Shown: positions 38,667 to 48,012 of the stretch, piece after piece
Numbering within the stretch: position 1 is the stretch's first letter
Layout of the letters: every line of letters starts with the position of its first letter
Assembly: GCF_915403165.1 (NCBI RefSeq)
Contig: NZ_OU659204.1
Span: forward strand, 3,348,001 to 3,412,000
Origin: Providencia alcalifaciens
GTDB lineage: Bacteria > Pseudomonadota > Gammaproteobacteria > Enterobacterales > Enterobacteriaceae
Reading direction: 5' to 3'
DNA: 64,000 nt
Translations under genes and position numbers: made by a program
The notes under the pieces: generated by a model
What the model was told of the DNA's origin: nothing
Database searches by the model: none
The model's input: only the letters and a program-made list of their open reading frames with translations

Positions 38667-39245
38667 ATGAGTATCCAGCGCGACACTATTTTGAGCCATG
38701 CGTTAAACCAGTTAGAGAAACAAGGGTTATCCGCCTCGACAGAAAGTTTACTCACTGAAATTGAATCCGATTTTACGACCTTACGCCAGTTTTGGCCTGA
38801 TGATGAAGCACTCGTTTATGATTCTCTACGCTATCACGGACAGCAAATTGAAGTGTGGCAGCGCCAAACCTTATTAGATGAGCAACTCAGCCCACAATTA
38901 AAACTCATGGCTCGTTATCAACAACTGGCAGAAAAAGTCCGTGAAGGGCGTTTCCCTGGCTGCCTGTTTATTTCCGCCTGTAACTACTATCCAGACCCAG
39001 AGCACCCCATCCACCAATTAAGCCGCCTGCAAAAATCCAACTCATTCAGCTTTACTAAGCAGTTGCTTGATGAGCTAGATATTGAAGATGCAGAACTCGT
39101 CGCCAATCAGATGGAGTTGGTCTTGGAAGGTTGCTTAAATCGCTTGTTGGTCAATCGCGATATTCGTGATGTGGAAATTGCTCAACAGCTTTCTGAGGAT
39201 ATTTTGGCTATCGCCCTGTGCCGTAAAAAAGGTGCGTTAAGTTAA
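38667..39245 (+). CDS. yjdC: TetR-like regulator YjdC
   Basis: 192 residues. The N-terminal TetR-like HTH region ends in TTLRQFWPDDEALVYDSLRY, and the body is collinear with E. coli YjdC (LDEQLSPQLKLMARYQQLAE, NQMELVLEGCLNRLLVNRD). The target is unknown. I chose the ATG at 38667, preceded by ATGGAG, over an upstream in-frame ATG at 38616. Its place next to tRNA-Phe matches E. coli yjdC-pheU. Confidence 0.9.
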   Translation: MSIQRDTILSHALNQLEKQGLSASTESLLTEIESDFTTLRQFWPDDEALVYDSLRYHGQQIEVWQRQTLLDEQLSPQLKLMARYQQLAEKVREGRFPGCLFISACNYYPDPEHPIHQLSRLQKSNSFSFTKQLLDELDIEDAELVANQMELVLEGCLNRLLVNRDIRDVEIAQQLSEDILAIALCRKKGALS

Positions 39246-39332
39246 AATTCGTACACTCGCACGTTAAACAGGCACTTTTTGTCGAAAAAGAAAACACTCA
39301 GTCAGAAAATGGTTTTTTTTATAAAAAATGCA

Positions 39333-39361
39333 TTGACGGGAACAGCCTAATACGGTTTAAT
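39333..39361 (+). promoter_or_regulatory. Promoter of tRNA-Phe
   Basis: TTGACG (-35) and TTTAAT (-10) are separated by 17 bases. A GC-rich stretch follows (GCGCCCCG), resembling the stringent-control discriminator of stable-RNA promoters. Confidence 0.75.
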
Positions 39362-39371
39362 GCGCCCCGTT

Positions 39372-39447
39372 GCCCGGATAGCTCAGTCGGTAGAGCAGGG
39401 GATTGAAAATCCCCGTGTCCTTGGTTCGATTCCGAGTCCGGGCACCA
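39372..39447 (+). tRNA. pheU: tRNA-Phe(GAA)
   Basis: 76 bases including encoded CCA. The acceptor stem GCCCGGA pairs with TCCGGGC. The anticodon GAA is at 39405-39407 in the loop TTGAAAA, flanked by the stem GGGGA/TCCCC. The T-loop TTCGATT is present. E. coli pheU lies next to yjdC too. A broken integrase follows directly, so this gene served as an attachment site. Confidence 0.98.
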
Positions 39448-39457
39448 CTATTTAAAG

Positions 39458-39481
39458 AACCCGCCCTAGTGGCGGGTTTTT
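39458..39481 (+). terminator. Terminator of tRNA-Phe
   Basis: AACCCGCC and GGCGGGTT form a perfect stem with a 5-base loop and are followed by five T residues. Confidence 0.9.
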
Positions 39482-39486
39482 GCTTT

Positions 39487-39887
39487 CTAGCGCCAGCTAA
39501 AATTCAGATCGCTAAACCCGATATAAAATCCTATAAATTAACCGATGGTGCAGGTTTGCATTTATTGGTTCACACTAATGGCTCTAAATACTGTCGGTTA
39601 CGCTACCGCCATTAAGGCAAAGAGAAAACCTTAGCCCAAGGTTTATACCCTGATGTCTCTTTATTGGAAGCTAGACTAAAATGTGATGAAGCCAGAAGTT
39701 GATTGCTGACGGCATTGATCTATGTGAACAAAAGCGTGTGGCTAAAGCGACCTCAGAAGCTAATCTCTCTTTTGAAACAATCGCACGGCAATGGCATGCC
39801 AGTAATAAAAAATGCTCTGAATCCCACAGTGAGAAGGTTTTAAAGAGTTTAGAGTCCCATGTAATCGCTATTGATGAAATGAAGTAA
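39487..39887 (+). pseudogene. Remnant of a tyrosine-type phage/island integrase
   Basis: The translation LTDGAGLHLLVHTNGSKYCR and then LRYRH is the N-terminal arm domain (DUF4102) of P4-like integrases. It is interrupted by TAA at 39613-39615. The frame then continues as GKEKTLAQGLYPDVSLLEAR until a frameshift near 39695, after which LIADGIDLCEQKR resumes in another frame. The remnant stops at 39887, and the catalytic domain is missing. It sits right after tRNA-Phe, so an island once integrated here. Confidence 0.9.
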
Positions 39888-39911
39888 CTCAATAAATTTT
39901 TAAATTCCCAT

Positions 39912-39969
39912 ATCTAATTATCTGCCTCCCTTTTACATGTAAACTCAGAAAGGAGGCGGATAATTAGAT
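39912..39969. terminator. Long hairpin after the fimbrial operon
   Basis: An 18-base inverted repeat with one mismatch runs from ATCTAATTATC at 39912 to GATAATTAGAT ending at 39969, including GCCTCC/GGAGGC. It starts just beyond the adhesin stop and overlaps no other gene. It is a plausible terminator of the fimbrial operon. Confidence 0.65.
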
Positions 39970-39973
39970 TTAT

Positions 39974-41077
39974 TTAATTGTATTCTGCGGTCACTACCAT
40001 AGGCAAATCATACGTTCCACTGACTGTCTCACCTGAAAGTATAGCATTAACCCGTGTAGTGTCAGTTACGCCCCCTGGTACAGTGAAGGTATAACTCGGA
40101 GATCCACTGCTAGGAAATATCACTGATAGTGCTCCCCCAGCAAAGGTGTAGGGACCAGTTCTCCCTGAAGTATCGGTGATCTTCAAAGTAACCGATGCGG
40201 GTGCAGAACACACAGATGAAAAGTATTCTTGTCTTTCTTCTTGTGTGGTGCCGGCAGAGATTTGTCCAAAGTCAATATCGGGCATATCGAATTCACAGGT
40301 TGTTAATACCAACTCCACATCAGCGATAACAATATCTCCTGTGTTGTTTTTCGCTGCTAAGGCCACTGTAGGTATTCCTCCAGACTGCTTGCCACCCATC
40401 GTTGCCCAAAATACCGGTATTTCCGTTCCGACAGGAAAGAGGATAGATGATGGTACCGAGCTCCCGCCGGGATATGAGTAAGTACCAGCCGGTCCATCGA
40501 CTACGAGCACCCAAGTTGGAGAGCCAACGTTTACGGAGATATCACAGAGTTCGTTATTATTAACAGAACCCGCCACCAGCGAGCAAGACCCTGTGCTTGC
40601 AATGTCTGTATAGAAGTACATCTGGTCGCATTGAATTCCCTGCATACTACAACCACGATTAGGATTTATGATAACTGAGGAGCCCGACGGATACCCTATG
40701 ATTAGGCCCGGAGCACAAGTCACACTGTTACAGAGGCCGTCCCAGTCATTGTTATTTCTGCCGCGCTGGTGCAACCACCCACCACGCATAGAGCCAGATA
40801 TCCCAACCCACTGAGCATTATATTGTTGACCAGACGTATGCGTAAGAACTATCGGATCCCCATAGGACTTTGAATAAACGCCATCAGCAGACCAGAAACA
40901 ACCATGCAATTGCACTTCTGTAAGTGAAGAGCAGCTACTTTGAGCAAACCCACTATTACTGTACGAAAAAGATGTCCATTGGCTTGCTAGGGCACCAGCA
41001 CTAAAAAAGAATGAAAGAAAAATGGAGACGAAAGAAATACGCCTAGCAGTATAAAGTAGATGATTCATTATGTTCAT
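39974..41077 (-). CDS. Fimbrial tip adhesin (MrpH-like)
   Basis: 367 residues. A signal peptide (HLLYTARRISFVSIFLSFFF then AGALAS) precedes a cysteine-rich N-terminal domain of about 210 residues that I do not recognise in detail, and a C-terminal pilin domain of about 140 residues ending in TYDLPMVVTAEYN. This two-domain plan is that of chaperone-usher tip adhesins. The frame opens far upstream, but the ATG at 41077 has AAAGGT 7 bases before it. It is the last gene of the operon, the usual position for the adhesin. It is longer than P. mirabilis MrpH. Confidence 0.8.
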   Translation of the reverse strand: MNIMNHLLYTARRISFVSIFLSFFFSAGALASQWTSFSYSNSGFAQSSCSSLTEVQLHGCFWSADGVYSKSYGDPIVLTHTSGQQYNAQWVGISGSMRGGWLHQRGRNNNDWDGLCNSVTCAPGLIIGYPSGSSVIINPNRGCSMQGIQCDQMYFYTDIASTGSCSLVAGSVNNNELCDISVNVGSPTWVLVVDGPAGTYSYPGGSSVPSSILFPVGTEIPVFWATMGGKQSGGIPTVALAAKNNTGDIVIADVELVLTTCEFDMPDIDFGQISAGTTQEERQEYFSSVCSAPASVTLKITDTSGRTGPYTFAGGALSVIFPSSGSPSYTFTVPGGVTDTTRVNAILSGETVSGTYDLPMVVTAEYN

Positions 41078-41211
41078 ATTAAGATACCTTTTAGTAACGT
41101 TATTTCTTACGGCGTGAGCCATTGTTATGTTTCTCCCGCTTTCATCCTCGGTTTTATCGCTCAGCGCTAGGAGCTGTATATTGGATAGATAAACCACCAC
41201 TTCACCTGATA

Positions 41212-41754
41212 TTATTCATAGCTCATGCTGTACGTCAGTACCGCCGAAAAATCCCCTGCCGCCAAACTCTTATTCGCTAAAGCACTTTGTTGGCCCTGTA
41301 CATACGCTTTCATCCGAATGACCATGTCTCCATCACGGAGCGGCACCTTGTACACTGTCCCACCATTAATCGGAATAGGACGTCCATCCAAGTACTCCAG
41401 CCCAATGCCTGCACCTTTTGCGGTACTACCAGATGAAAAGGTCAATAGCCCTTCATTGTCCACCGATCCCATAAACGTCGCCGTAATCGTATTTCCCAAC
41501 GACGTATCACAATCTTCCAAATAAAACTCAATCGTTTTTCCTACGGTGCGAGTAAAACGGTACAAGGATTTGGTCGGGATCGTCCCCATGTCCACGTACA
41601 AATTGTTCATTCCCGGTACGATGGTGCAAGGTAGGGCGATTAACGTGCCACTGTATTCAATGCCTATACTGCTATCAGCTTGCACAGACAATGGCATGAA
41701 GAGTATTCCACCTAGTAGGCTCAATAAGGCACCATTACACACTGTTCTTTTCAT
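41212..41754 (-). CDS. Minor fimbrial subunit (MrpG-like)
   Basis: 180 residues with a signal peptide ending near VQADS. The mature sequence has one pilin disulfide pair (LPCTIV with LEDCDTS) and ends in VLTYSMSYE, the typical C-terminal donor/chaperone-binding strand. It is probably a tip or adaptor subunit. It lies 134 bases upstream of the adhesin start in the operon. Confidence 0.85.
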   Translation of the reverse strand: MKRTVCNGALLSLLGGILFMPLSVQADSSIGIEYSGTLIALPCTIVPGMNNLYVDMGTIPTKSLYRFTRTVGKTIEFYLEDCDTSLGNTITATFMGSVDNEGLLTFSSGSTAKGAGIGLEYLDGRPIPINGGTVYKVPLRDGDMVIRMKAYVQGQQSALANKSLAAGDFSAVLTYSMSYE

Positions 41755-41769
41755 GGTTTATCTCCTCAT

Positions 41770-42321
41770 CTAGGGATACTGTATTTCCATTGAGGCCATA
41801 GCGCTAAACGCCCCTTCCAGCAACACGGTATCGGGATCAGGGTCTTTTACTGGTACAGCTATAAAAGAAAGACTCTTCTGACCATTACTGGACATCGTGA
41901 TCGGCAAACCACTACCCGACTCTGGTGGAAAAATAGGTGGTATTACCGTTCCATCATGAGAAAGTAAAATACCTAGCCCACGACGGTTAGTTTGTAAGGC
42001 TTGAGTGTTAAATGATGTTGCATCCACTCCGATATACTTCAACACCAAAGCCACGTTATTACCTAAATTCGAACCACATGTAATCGTCAAACTAAGCGGT
42101 TCCGCATAATTCACCCCATCAATCCGTGTAATCCCTACCTCACCAAAATCGATCTGTATCGGGTCATTGTCCCCGTACACATCGCACGGCGGGTTACTGA
42201 TTAAGGTGCCACTAAAACTGGCATCGGCACTGGCAAAAGATGACAGCCCCATCAAAGTAGCGGCGATAACGACGTGTTGTAATTGTCGAGCACACACAAT
42301 TCCTTCTCGCCCCCCCATCAT
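41770..42321 (-). CDS. Minor fimbrial subunit
   Basis: 183 residues with a signal peptide (AATLMGLSSFASA). The mature part begins ASFSGTLISNPPCDVYGDND, and shows IDFGEVGITRIDG and the final SMEIQYP strand. It is a paralogue of the subunits at 42318 and 42827. The start overlaps the previous gene by 4 bases. It has pilin cysteines PPC and LTITC. Confidence 0.86.
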   Translation of the reverse strand: MMGGREGIVCARQLQHVVIAATLMGLSSFASADASFSGTLISNPPCDVYGDNDPIQIDFGEVGITRIDGVNYAEPLSLTITCGSNLGNNVALVLKYIGVDATSFNTQALQTNRRGLGILLSHDGTVIPPIFPPESGSGLPITMSSNGQKSLSFIAVPVKDPDPDTVLLEGAFSAMASMEIQYP

Positions 42322-42827
42322 TGATACTCCACAGTCAGGCTGGCTGTCGCGTAAAAATCCCCGTCGTCATTATCGCTCAACGAGTTACTCCCTTCCGGTG
42401 CCACTGTAATCGTTGGTTCATCGCCATATGAAAATGAATAGTCATCATTCAATTCATATGTAAGTCCATCAACATAGAACTGCAGGCCTAAATTCGCTTT
42501 CGACGTCCTTAGCAAATATCCATCCCAAGAAGTCGGTATGCCACTAATCCTTAAATTCATTGCATCGGAGGTATTCGCATTCTCACAATCAATGGTATAC
42601 GGCACATCCCGAGAATATTCAGATCCCTCTTGCCCTTGCACATCTCGAATGAGGACATCCCCAAAATCCACTTCAATCGGGTCATTGTTATTTATCATAC
42701 ACGGTGAATTACCAATCAAAGTGCCACTGAAAGTAGCTTGTACCGCCAGTGCACTCAGTGGTGCCACAAACAGTGTTATCATCATCCCAGCGCACAGATA
42801 GAGCTGACTACGTAATTGTTTTTCCAT
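42318..42827 (-). CDS. Minor fimbrial subunit
   Basis: 169 residues with a signal peptide ending in LSALA. The mature N-terminus reads ATFSGTLIGNSPCMINNNDP and the pattern VDFGDVLIRDVQG matches its paralogues. It ends TASLTVEYQ. Its start overlaps the neighbouring gene by one base (TAATG), so translation is coupled. Confidence 0.86.
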   Translation of the reverse strand: MEKQLRSQLYLCAGMMITLFVAPLSALAVQATFSGTLIGNSPCMINNNDPIEVDFGDVLIRDVQGQEGSEYSRDVPYTIDCENANTSDAMNLRISGIPTSWDGYLLRTSKANLGLQFYVDGLTYELNDDYSFSYGDEPTITVAPEGSNSLSDNDDGDFYATASLTVEYQ

Positions 42828-43345
42828 TATTGATACTCCACATTAAACGTTGCTGAGGCGGAAAAATCCCCACTATCGACACCAATAGGGCTACTTAAGA
42901 CAGGTACCACGCTAAGTTCAGGAAGATCACCGTACGTAAACGGCACCCAATCATTCACTGCGAAAATCGTCCCGTCTGACTTAAAACGCAAGCCCAGAGC
43001 CGGCTCCGAAGTTTTCAGTAAACCGCTGTTAAAATTTGCACCTGTACCACTGAACTGCAGCTTTAAACCTTGGCTATCCGCGACCCCCGCACACTGCAAC
43101 GTGTAATAAATGGGCATCTCATATTTCACGCCATCGATGGTATTAATCAGTAAATCGCCAAATTCCACCGTAATTGGCTCATTGTTGTTCACCTGACACG
43201 TGCTTTGGACAATAGATACTTTGATATTAAAATTGACACTGTCTGACCCCGCCTGACTTTGTAAGCTCCACATTAATGTTCCACTCATTAGCCATGGCAT
43301 CAATCTGATCAGCCCCCTCCGAGAAAGGAATGGAATGATGTTCAT
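42827..43345 (-). CDS. Minor fimbrial subunit
   Basis: 172 residues with a signal peptide (MSGTLMWSLQSQA). The pattern VQSTCQVNNNEPITVEFGDL and INTIDGVKYEMPIYYTLQC is shared with the next two subunits. It ends SATFNVEYQ. Together with 42318 and 41770 it forms a run of three similar subunits. Confidence 0.86.
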   Translation of the reverse strand: MNIIPFLSRRGLIRLMPWLMSGTLMWSLQSQAGSDSVNFNIKVSIVQSTCQVNNNEPITVEFGDLLINTIDGVKYEMPIYYTLQCAGVADSQGLKLQFSGTGANFNSGLLKTSEPALGLRFKSDGTIFAVNDWVPFTYGDLPELSVVPVLSSPIGVDSGDFSASATFNVEYQ

Positions 43346-43360
43346 CTTTGTATGGCTTCC

Positions 43361-43981
43361 TTACTCGTACAACATTTCAAAAGCAATCAAAGCAGAGTAA
43401 GCACCCGGCTCCAACAATCCAATTCTTACGGGGGTGACGTAATAAGTCAGTTGGCTTTGCCCTGACGGTAATAATTGCGGCTCACTTTCTTGGCCCATAG
43501 GTAATAAAGTACCCTCCGGTGTTGTCACGGCTAACCCTAACCCTTGAACCCCATTCACTTGCACAAAATCGGTATAAAATGGCACTGTCGGGGCGACAAA
43601 ACGTATTTTGACCGCAGGCTGTGTTGAGCTCCATGCTGTCATGCCACTTTGCACATTTTTCAAACGCGTGGTCATTTCGATACAGTCTTCCAGTTCAATT
43701 TGGAATGGCACGGGAGTCCCTTTACCATTGCGCTGCAATTCAGCTGTTTCAATATTTCCAAGATCAACCGATTGGTATGCCGATGTCATCGCTAAACGAC
43801 ATGGACTTTCCGTGAGTGAACCTGATACATACAACATGCCATTTGCCCCATCCACATTCCAATTATCAACAGGACGATAAAGGCGACTATTACTGTCCGC
43901 TGCCATCGCATTCACACTACACGCCAAGGCGCTACTCAATAATATGCGCTGTCCATAACGCCACATCTTGCTTGTTTGCAT
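43361..43981 (-). CDS. Fimbrial subunit/adaptor
   Basis: 206 residues with a signal peptide ending VNAMA. Mature sequence includes MLYVSGSLTESPCRLAMTSA and a second cysteine in LEDCIEM, then ends SALIAFEMLYE. It is a divergent pilin-like protein right after the chaperone gene and could be an adaptor such as PapJ or PapK. Confidence 0.82.
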   Translation of the reverse strand: MQTSKMWRYGQRILLSSALACSVNAMAADSNSRLYRPVDNWNVDGANGMLYVSGSLTESPCRLAMTSAYQSVDLGNIETAELQRNGKGTPVPFQIELEDCIEMTTRLKNVQSGMTAWSSTQPAVKIRFVAPTVPFYTDFVQVNGVQGLGLAVTTPEGTLLPMGQESEPQLLPSGQSQLTYYVTPVRIGLLEPGAYSALIAFEMLYE

Positions 43982-44017
43982 CGCTTTTTCCTCCTGTCGT
44001 CACTCTGAGTATCCGCC

Positions 44018-44779
44018 TTACGGATTTTGGGGTTGACTATCAGCTACTACGTGGCATTCATTACCTTGGCATTGGAATGTCAGCACAGGACGTCCACCAT
44101 AATCATTGATGTACGTTAAGACCGGCTTTGTTCCCAATACGCTGGCTTTCATTCCTAATGACATTTCACCAAACGGGGCAATCATGACAGGGGAAAACTC
44201 TTTCCCTTTTTCGCCTGCCGAAGATGCGTTGGCGGCAGCATTGATGATAGTCACGTAATACGGTGTCGGGTTTTTCACCGTCACTTGTTCACCCGCTTTT
44301 TGTAAGGTGAGTTTCTCCTGCCACGGTGTGCCATTTTTATCCGCTTTGATAGCTTTAGGTCGATAGAACAGCTTCACACGAGTTTGCAACGCAATTTGTA
44401 ACGTATTGGGCTTATCGCTTTTTGGTGGAATTTCTCGTAAATTAAAATAAAACAGGCTTTCTCGGTCTTGTGGCAACCCATTGATAGCTGGTAATGCCTC
44501 AATTTTCACTTGGCTCGATTTTCCGGGCTCAATACGTTGAACCGGAGGCAACACCACCAACGGAGAGCTGATTTTTTTACCCTCGGCATCATCAATCCAC
44601 CCTTGAGCAAGATAAGGGAGTTGCTTATTGTTATTCGAAATGTTCAATGAGATAGACTTTTGACCACCATCAAAAATGACTCGGGTACGATCTAATGACA
44701 CGGCTGCCTGTGTTGCTTGGCTGAGTAACATCCCACCCAATAAACACACCATGGCATACTGTTGTTGATTCTTTTTCAT
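44018..44779 (-). CDS. Periplasmic fimbrial chaperone (PapD/MrpD-like)
   Basis: 253 residues with a signal peptide (LLSQATQA). The mature protein has two immunoglobulin-like domains; the family signature appears as DRESLFYFNLREIPPKSD, and SLDRTRVIFDGGQKSISLNI is the first strand region with the subunit-binding arginine. It folds pilins in the periplasm by donor-strand complementation and delivers them to the usher. It is encoded directly after the usher. Confidence 0.94.
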   Translation of the reverse strand: MKKNQQQYAMVCLLGGMLLSQATQAAVSLDRTRVIFDGGQKSISLNISNNNKQLPYLAQGWIDDAEGKKISSPLVVLPPVQRIEPGKSSQVKIEALPAINGLPQDRESLFYFNLREIPPKSDKPNTLQIALQTRVKLFYRPKAIKADKNGTPWQEKLTLQKAGEQVTVKNPTPYYVTIINAAANASSAGEKGKEFSPVMIAPFGEMSLGMKASVLGTKPVLTYINDYGGRPVLTFQCQGNECHVVADSQPQNP

Positions 44780-44865
44780 ACTGTTATAAACCTTATCTTT
44801 TCTTAAACTGTTTATGCTGTGAGCCAGTCAAAAACACGCCACACAGCTATCAAGTCCCGACAAAC

Positions 44866-47385
44866 TTATTGAGTCTCCGGGGTACACTGCAGTAATAAAG
44901 CGTCATCCAAGCTACCCAGCGTATCGGGGAATTGAATTTGGCACGTGCTGTTCTCTCCCCATTGCACGGTCATGGTTTCATTCGCATTAATTCCGCTGAT
45001 ATAAGCGTTGCCAGCATCACCGACAAGACCGGTACTTTGCCCTTTTGCATTGAGAATTTGTGCACCGAAAGGTGGGTAACTCCCATCAGCTAATCGCAAT
45101 ACCGTCATGGCTTTTTGGCCTGCGACAACCGAAAACTTACGGTAACCCACTGCACCTTCCGTCAGCGTGGCCTGCACGACGGACTTCTGTGCATCTACGT
45201 TGTCTGGCAAGGTATTTAAATCAATCTGAGCTTTACTGCGGTAATAGCTACTCACATCACCCACAATCGCTTTGCCAAATGCATTTGACTCCACTGGTGC
45301 GCTAAATCCTTTAATTGGAACGCCTGATACGCCTTCCGTATCCACCAACATACGTGTTCCCCCCAGTGTGTTCATGCGATGGAAACCAGCGCCTTCAGCT
45401 GTTAGTGTCAATCCACCACTTGCTGAAAGCCCATATGCACTGTATTGGTTATGTTGATAACTGGCATTTGCGGTTAAACGAGCAACATCCCCTTGATGGG
45501 TAATAAACGCCGCACCAGAAGCTCCTTTGCTTCTGCTACCTGCACTCAGTTGGTAGGTTGTACGTTCATTAAAACGATCGTGATAGGTGACACGATTCGT
45601 GGTGTCGTAGCGACTATTGTTCATTGAATACCCAACATTTGCCCCATTGTTTAACGGGAACGATGTTGATAAAAAGACGCTGTCATCTTTAACGCCGTTA
45701 TACATATTGCGATTTGCTGAGATATTCACACTGACATTTTTAATTGAACCAATATCAAAGTATTTAGAGACTGACACACTGTAATAATCATTATTAGGGC
45801 GATTCCAATACGTTTGATGGTTATAATTCAGGAATACAGACATCCCTGTATCACGGAAATTTTTACTCAGTGATATCGTGTATAACTCTTTATTACTGCC
45901 ATAACGTTCCCCACTTTTCAGTGCATCCAAAAATTCAGACATGCTCATGAAGTCACGTTCAGAAAAGCGATAACCCGCAAATTGAATTTGGCTATCAATG
46001 GCATCAAAACGCTTAGCATAACTTAGCCGGTACGACCCACCACTTAGCGTGCCCTGACCCGGCAGCTTAGAAAAGGCTTGTGTGATATCAAAAGACAGAG
46101 CACCAAACGCCATCAAATCACGCCCAACACCGAGTGACGCGGCATTGTAATTTTTACTATTAAGGCTTCCGCCAAAGAGTGACCACCCGTTATTCACACC
46201 CCATGAAAACTCTCCAGTGACAAAGCTATCGCCTTCACTGTGGCGTTGATAGTTTGTCGGCTGCCCCAAAGCAAGCTTGTATTGAATTTGCCCAGGACGC
46301 GTCAAATAAGGTAAGTTAGCCGTATCAACTTGAAATTCTTGTACTGTTCCATCTTGTTCTTCGACTTTGACATCCAACTTCCCACTGACCGCGTCATTGA
46401 GATTCTGAATACGAAACGGCCCCGGCGCGATTTGTTCGGTATACAAGACTCGCCCTTGCTGGCTGATCGTCACGGTCGCATTAGACTGAGCAATTCCCGT
46501 AATTTCAGGAGCATACCCCCGCAAATTAGGTGGTAGCATATTCAAATCTGAACGCACACTTGCCCCAATAAATCGAAAGGAATCAAACATGTTTGATACC
46601 AAATAATCTTCCCCAACCACTAATTTTGCAGCCAAATAGGGCAATGCGCGGTAAGCGTAAAAACGGCTCCAATCGAAATCTTTATTAACGACATCGCCAG
46701 ATCCTGTCGCATGATTCAAACGTCCCTGCCAATCCGCACGAAAACGCCATGCCCCCAAATTAATGCCTGTGACACCATTTCCATTTAGAGCATAACTGTT
46801 CTGCCCCCCGGTATAAGAACGGTTCGCGTTACCATTGATGTTGTAGTCCAAAATCAACGCGGCAATCCCCTCATCCCAACGAGAAGGGGGATCCCAATTA
46901 GGTGCTGTGTACTCTAAATAGGCTTGCGGAATACTGAGGTATAGCGTTGACGTTGCTAGATCACCGCGTACCTGCATACCAGGTAAACTCGCAATATCTA
47001 AACATTGTCCATCATGCCACCATGTCAACGCATTGCGATGCGATGAGGTTAATGCAATTTGTTCAACAATCTCTGGGGTTAAGCAAGCCTCGCTCCCTTG
47101 AGGATCCCCTTCAGGGGTATAAAAAGTGACTGGCATCTCGGGCAACGTATCGTCATTGATTTTTAATGACAGCAGATATGAGCCAGGCATGATGTAACCA
47201 GCTCGTGAAAAGTGTGAAAGGTTAATATTTTCTTTGTCTTCGACATCCAAAACATCCGTGTTGAATTCGATACTGTCTGACGATGAAGCTGCCCATGCAC
47301 CCGAGATCACACTCATGCTGTACATGAGTGCAATAGACAAGGGCTGCAACGCCAATCGAAAACGAAGTGCAGTGTGTAAAGACAT
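44866..47385 (-). CDS. Outer membrane fimbrial usher (PapC/MrpC-like)
   Basis: 839 residues, the standard usher size. A signal peptide precedes SSSDSIEFNTDVLDVEDKEN, the N-terminal chaperone-binding domain. The middle contains the 24-strand beta-barrel, and the end has the cysteine pair in NSTCQIQFPD and LLLQCTPETQ. The usher forms the outer membrane pore through which pilins are assembled. Confidence 0.96.
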   Translation of the reverse strand: MSLHTALRFRLALQPLSIALMYSMSVISGAWAASSSDSIEFNTDVLDVEDKENINLSHFSRAGYIMPGSYLLSLKINDDTLPEMPVTFYTPEGDPQGSEACLTPEIVEQIALTSSHRNALTWWHDGQCLDIASLPGMQVRGDLATSTLYLSIPQAYLEYTAPNWDPPSRWDEGIAALILDYNINGNANRSYTGGQNSYALNGNGVTGINLGAWRFRADWQGRLNHATGSGDVVNKDFDWSRFYAYRALPYLAAKLVVGEDYLVSNMFDSFRFIGASVRSDLNMLPPNLRGYAPEITGIAQSNATVTISQQGRVLYTEQIAPGPFRIQNLNDAVSGKLDVKVEEQDGTVQEFQVDTANLPYLTRPGQIQYKLALGQPTNYQRHSEGDSFVTGEFSWGVNNGWSLFGGSLNSKNYNAASLGVGRDLMAFGALSFDITQAFSKLPGQGTLSGGSYRLSYAKRFDAIDSQIQFAGYRFSERDFMSMSEFLDALKSGERYGSNKELYTISLSKNFRDTGMSVFLNYNHQTYWNRPNNDYYSVSVSKYFDIGSIKNVSVNISANRNMYNGVKDDSVFLSTSFPLNNGANVGYSMNNSRYDTTNRVTYHDRFNERTTYQLSAGSRSKGASGAAFITHQGDVARLTANASYQHNQYSAYGLSASGGLTLTAEGAGFHRMNTLGGTRMLVDTEGVSGVPIKGFSAPVESNAFGKAIVGDVSSYYRSKAQIDLNTLPDNVDAQKSVVQATLTEGAVGYRKFSVVAGQKAMTVLRLADGSYPPFGAQILNAKGQSTGLVGDAGNAYISGINANETMTVQWGENSTCQIQFPDTLGSLDDALLLQCTPETQ

Positions 47386-47440
47386 AAAAAATATCCCTGG
47401 AAATTAATGACAATAATGAAAAAAGGAATGAAATTGCACT

Positions 47441-47977
47441 TTAGTAATAATCCACTTTAAAACGGATTGCGCTTTGATAAGGACCCGCACGCAATGGCTG
47501 CTGGTCTGACACTAAACGTAATTGATAACTTAATCGCATCGTGGATGGTATAATGGCTTGTTGAGGTAAGGTTTCCCCTGGGATAACGTGGCGTAAATCG
47601 GCGTCACGCATCAGTAAGCCCACTCCTCTTGCGTCACCAAAGACTTGAAAAAGACCATTATCGGCAGGTCCATCAAATGTCATGCTCAACGCCTGCCATG
47701 CTTGTGAGGGATCACTCGCTTTGGCCAAATCACAGTTCACCAAATATATATCGACATCTCGAACAGGGCCTTCTCCCGTTTGACGGATCACCCCTACAGG
47801 TAATACCCCCATATCGATAATTTGTTCGCGCGAATCCATTGCAATACTGCATGCTGCGTCGGTAATTTCACCGTTAATGGTGACTGTTCCCTCCCCATTA
47901 GATGCCGCTTGTGCGATAGAAAAGGCAACACAGCCAGAAAGACAAAATGCACTACTTTTTAACCATCTCAATATCAC
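47441..47977 (-). CDS. Minor fimbrial subunit (PapH/MrpB-like)
   Basis: 178 residues with a signal peptide (CVAFSIAQAA). It begins SNGEGTVTINGEITDAACSI, with cysteines in AACS and VNCD, and ends SAIRFKVDYY. It lies between the major subunit and the usher, the position of PapH/MrpB, which anchor and terminate the fibre. It is slightly longer and more divergent than the major subunit, as PapH proteins are. Confidence 0.85.
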   Translation of the reverse strand: MILRWLKSSAFCLSGCVAFSIAQAASNGEGTVTINGEITDAACSIAMDSREQIIDMGVLPVGVIRQTGEGPVRDVDIYLVNCDLAKASDPSQAWQALSMTFDGPADNGLFQVFGDARGVGLLMRDADLRHVIPGETLPQQAIIPSTMRLSYQLRLVSDQQPLRAGPYQSAIRFKVDYY

Positions 47978-48012
47978 TGTGCTACCCTTATTTACTCTTA
48001 AAATAACAAGAA

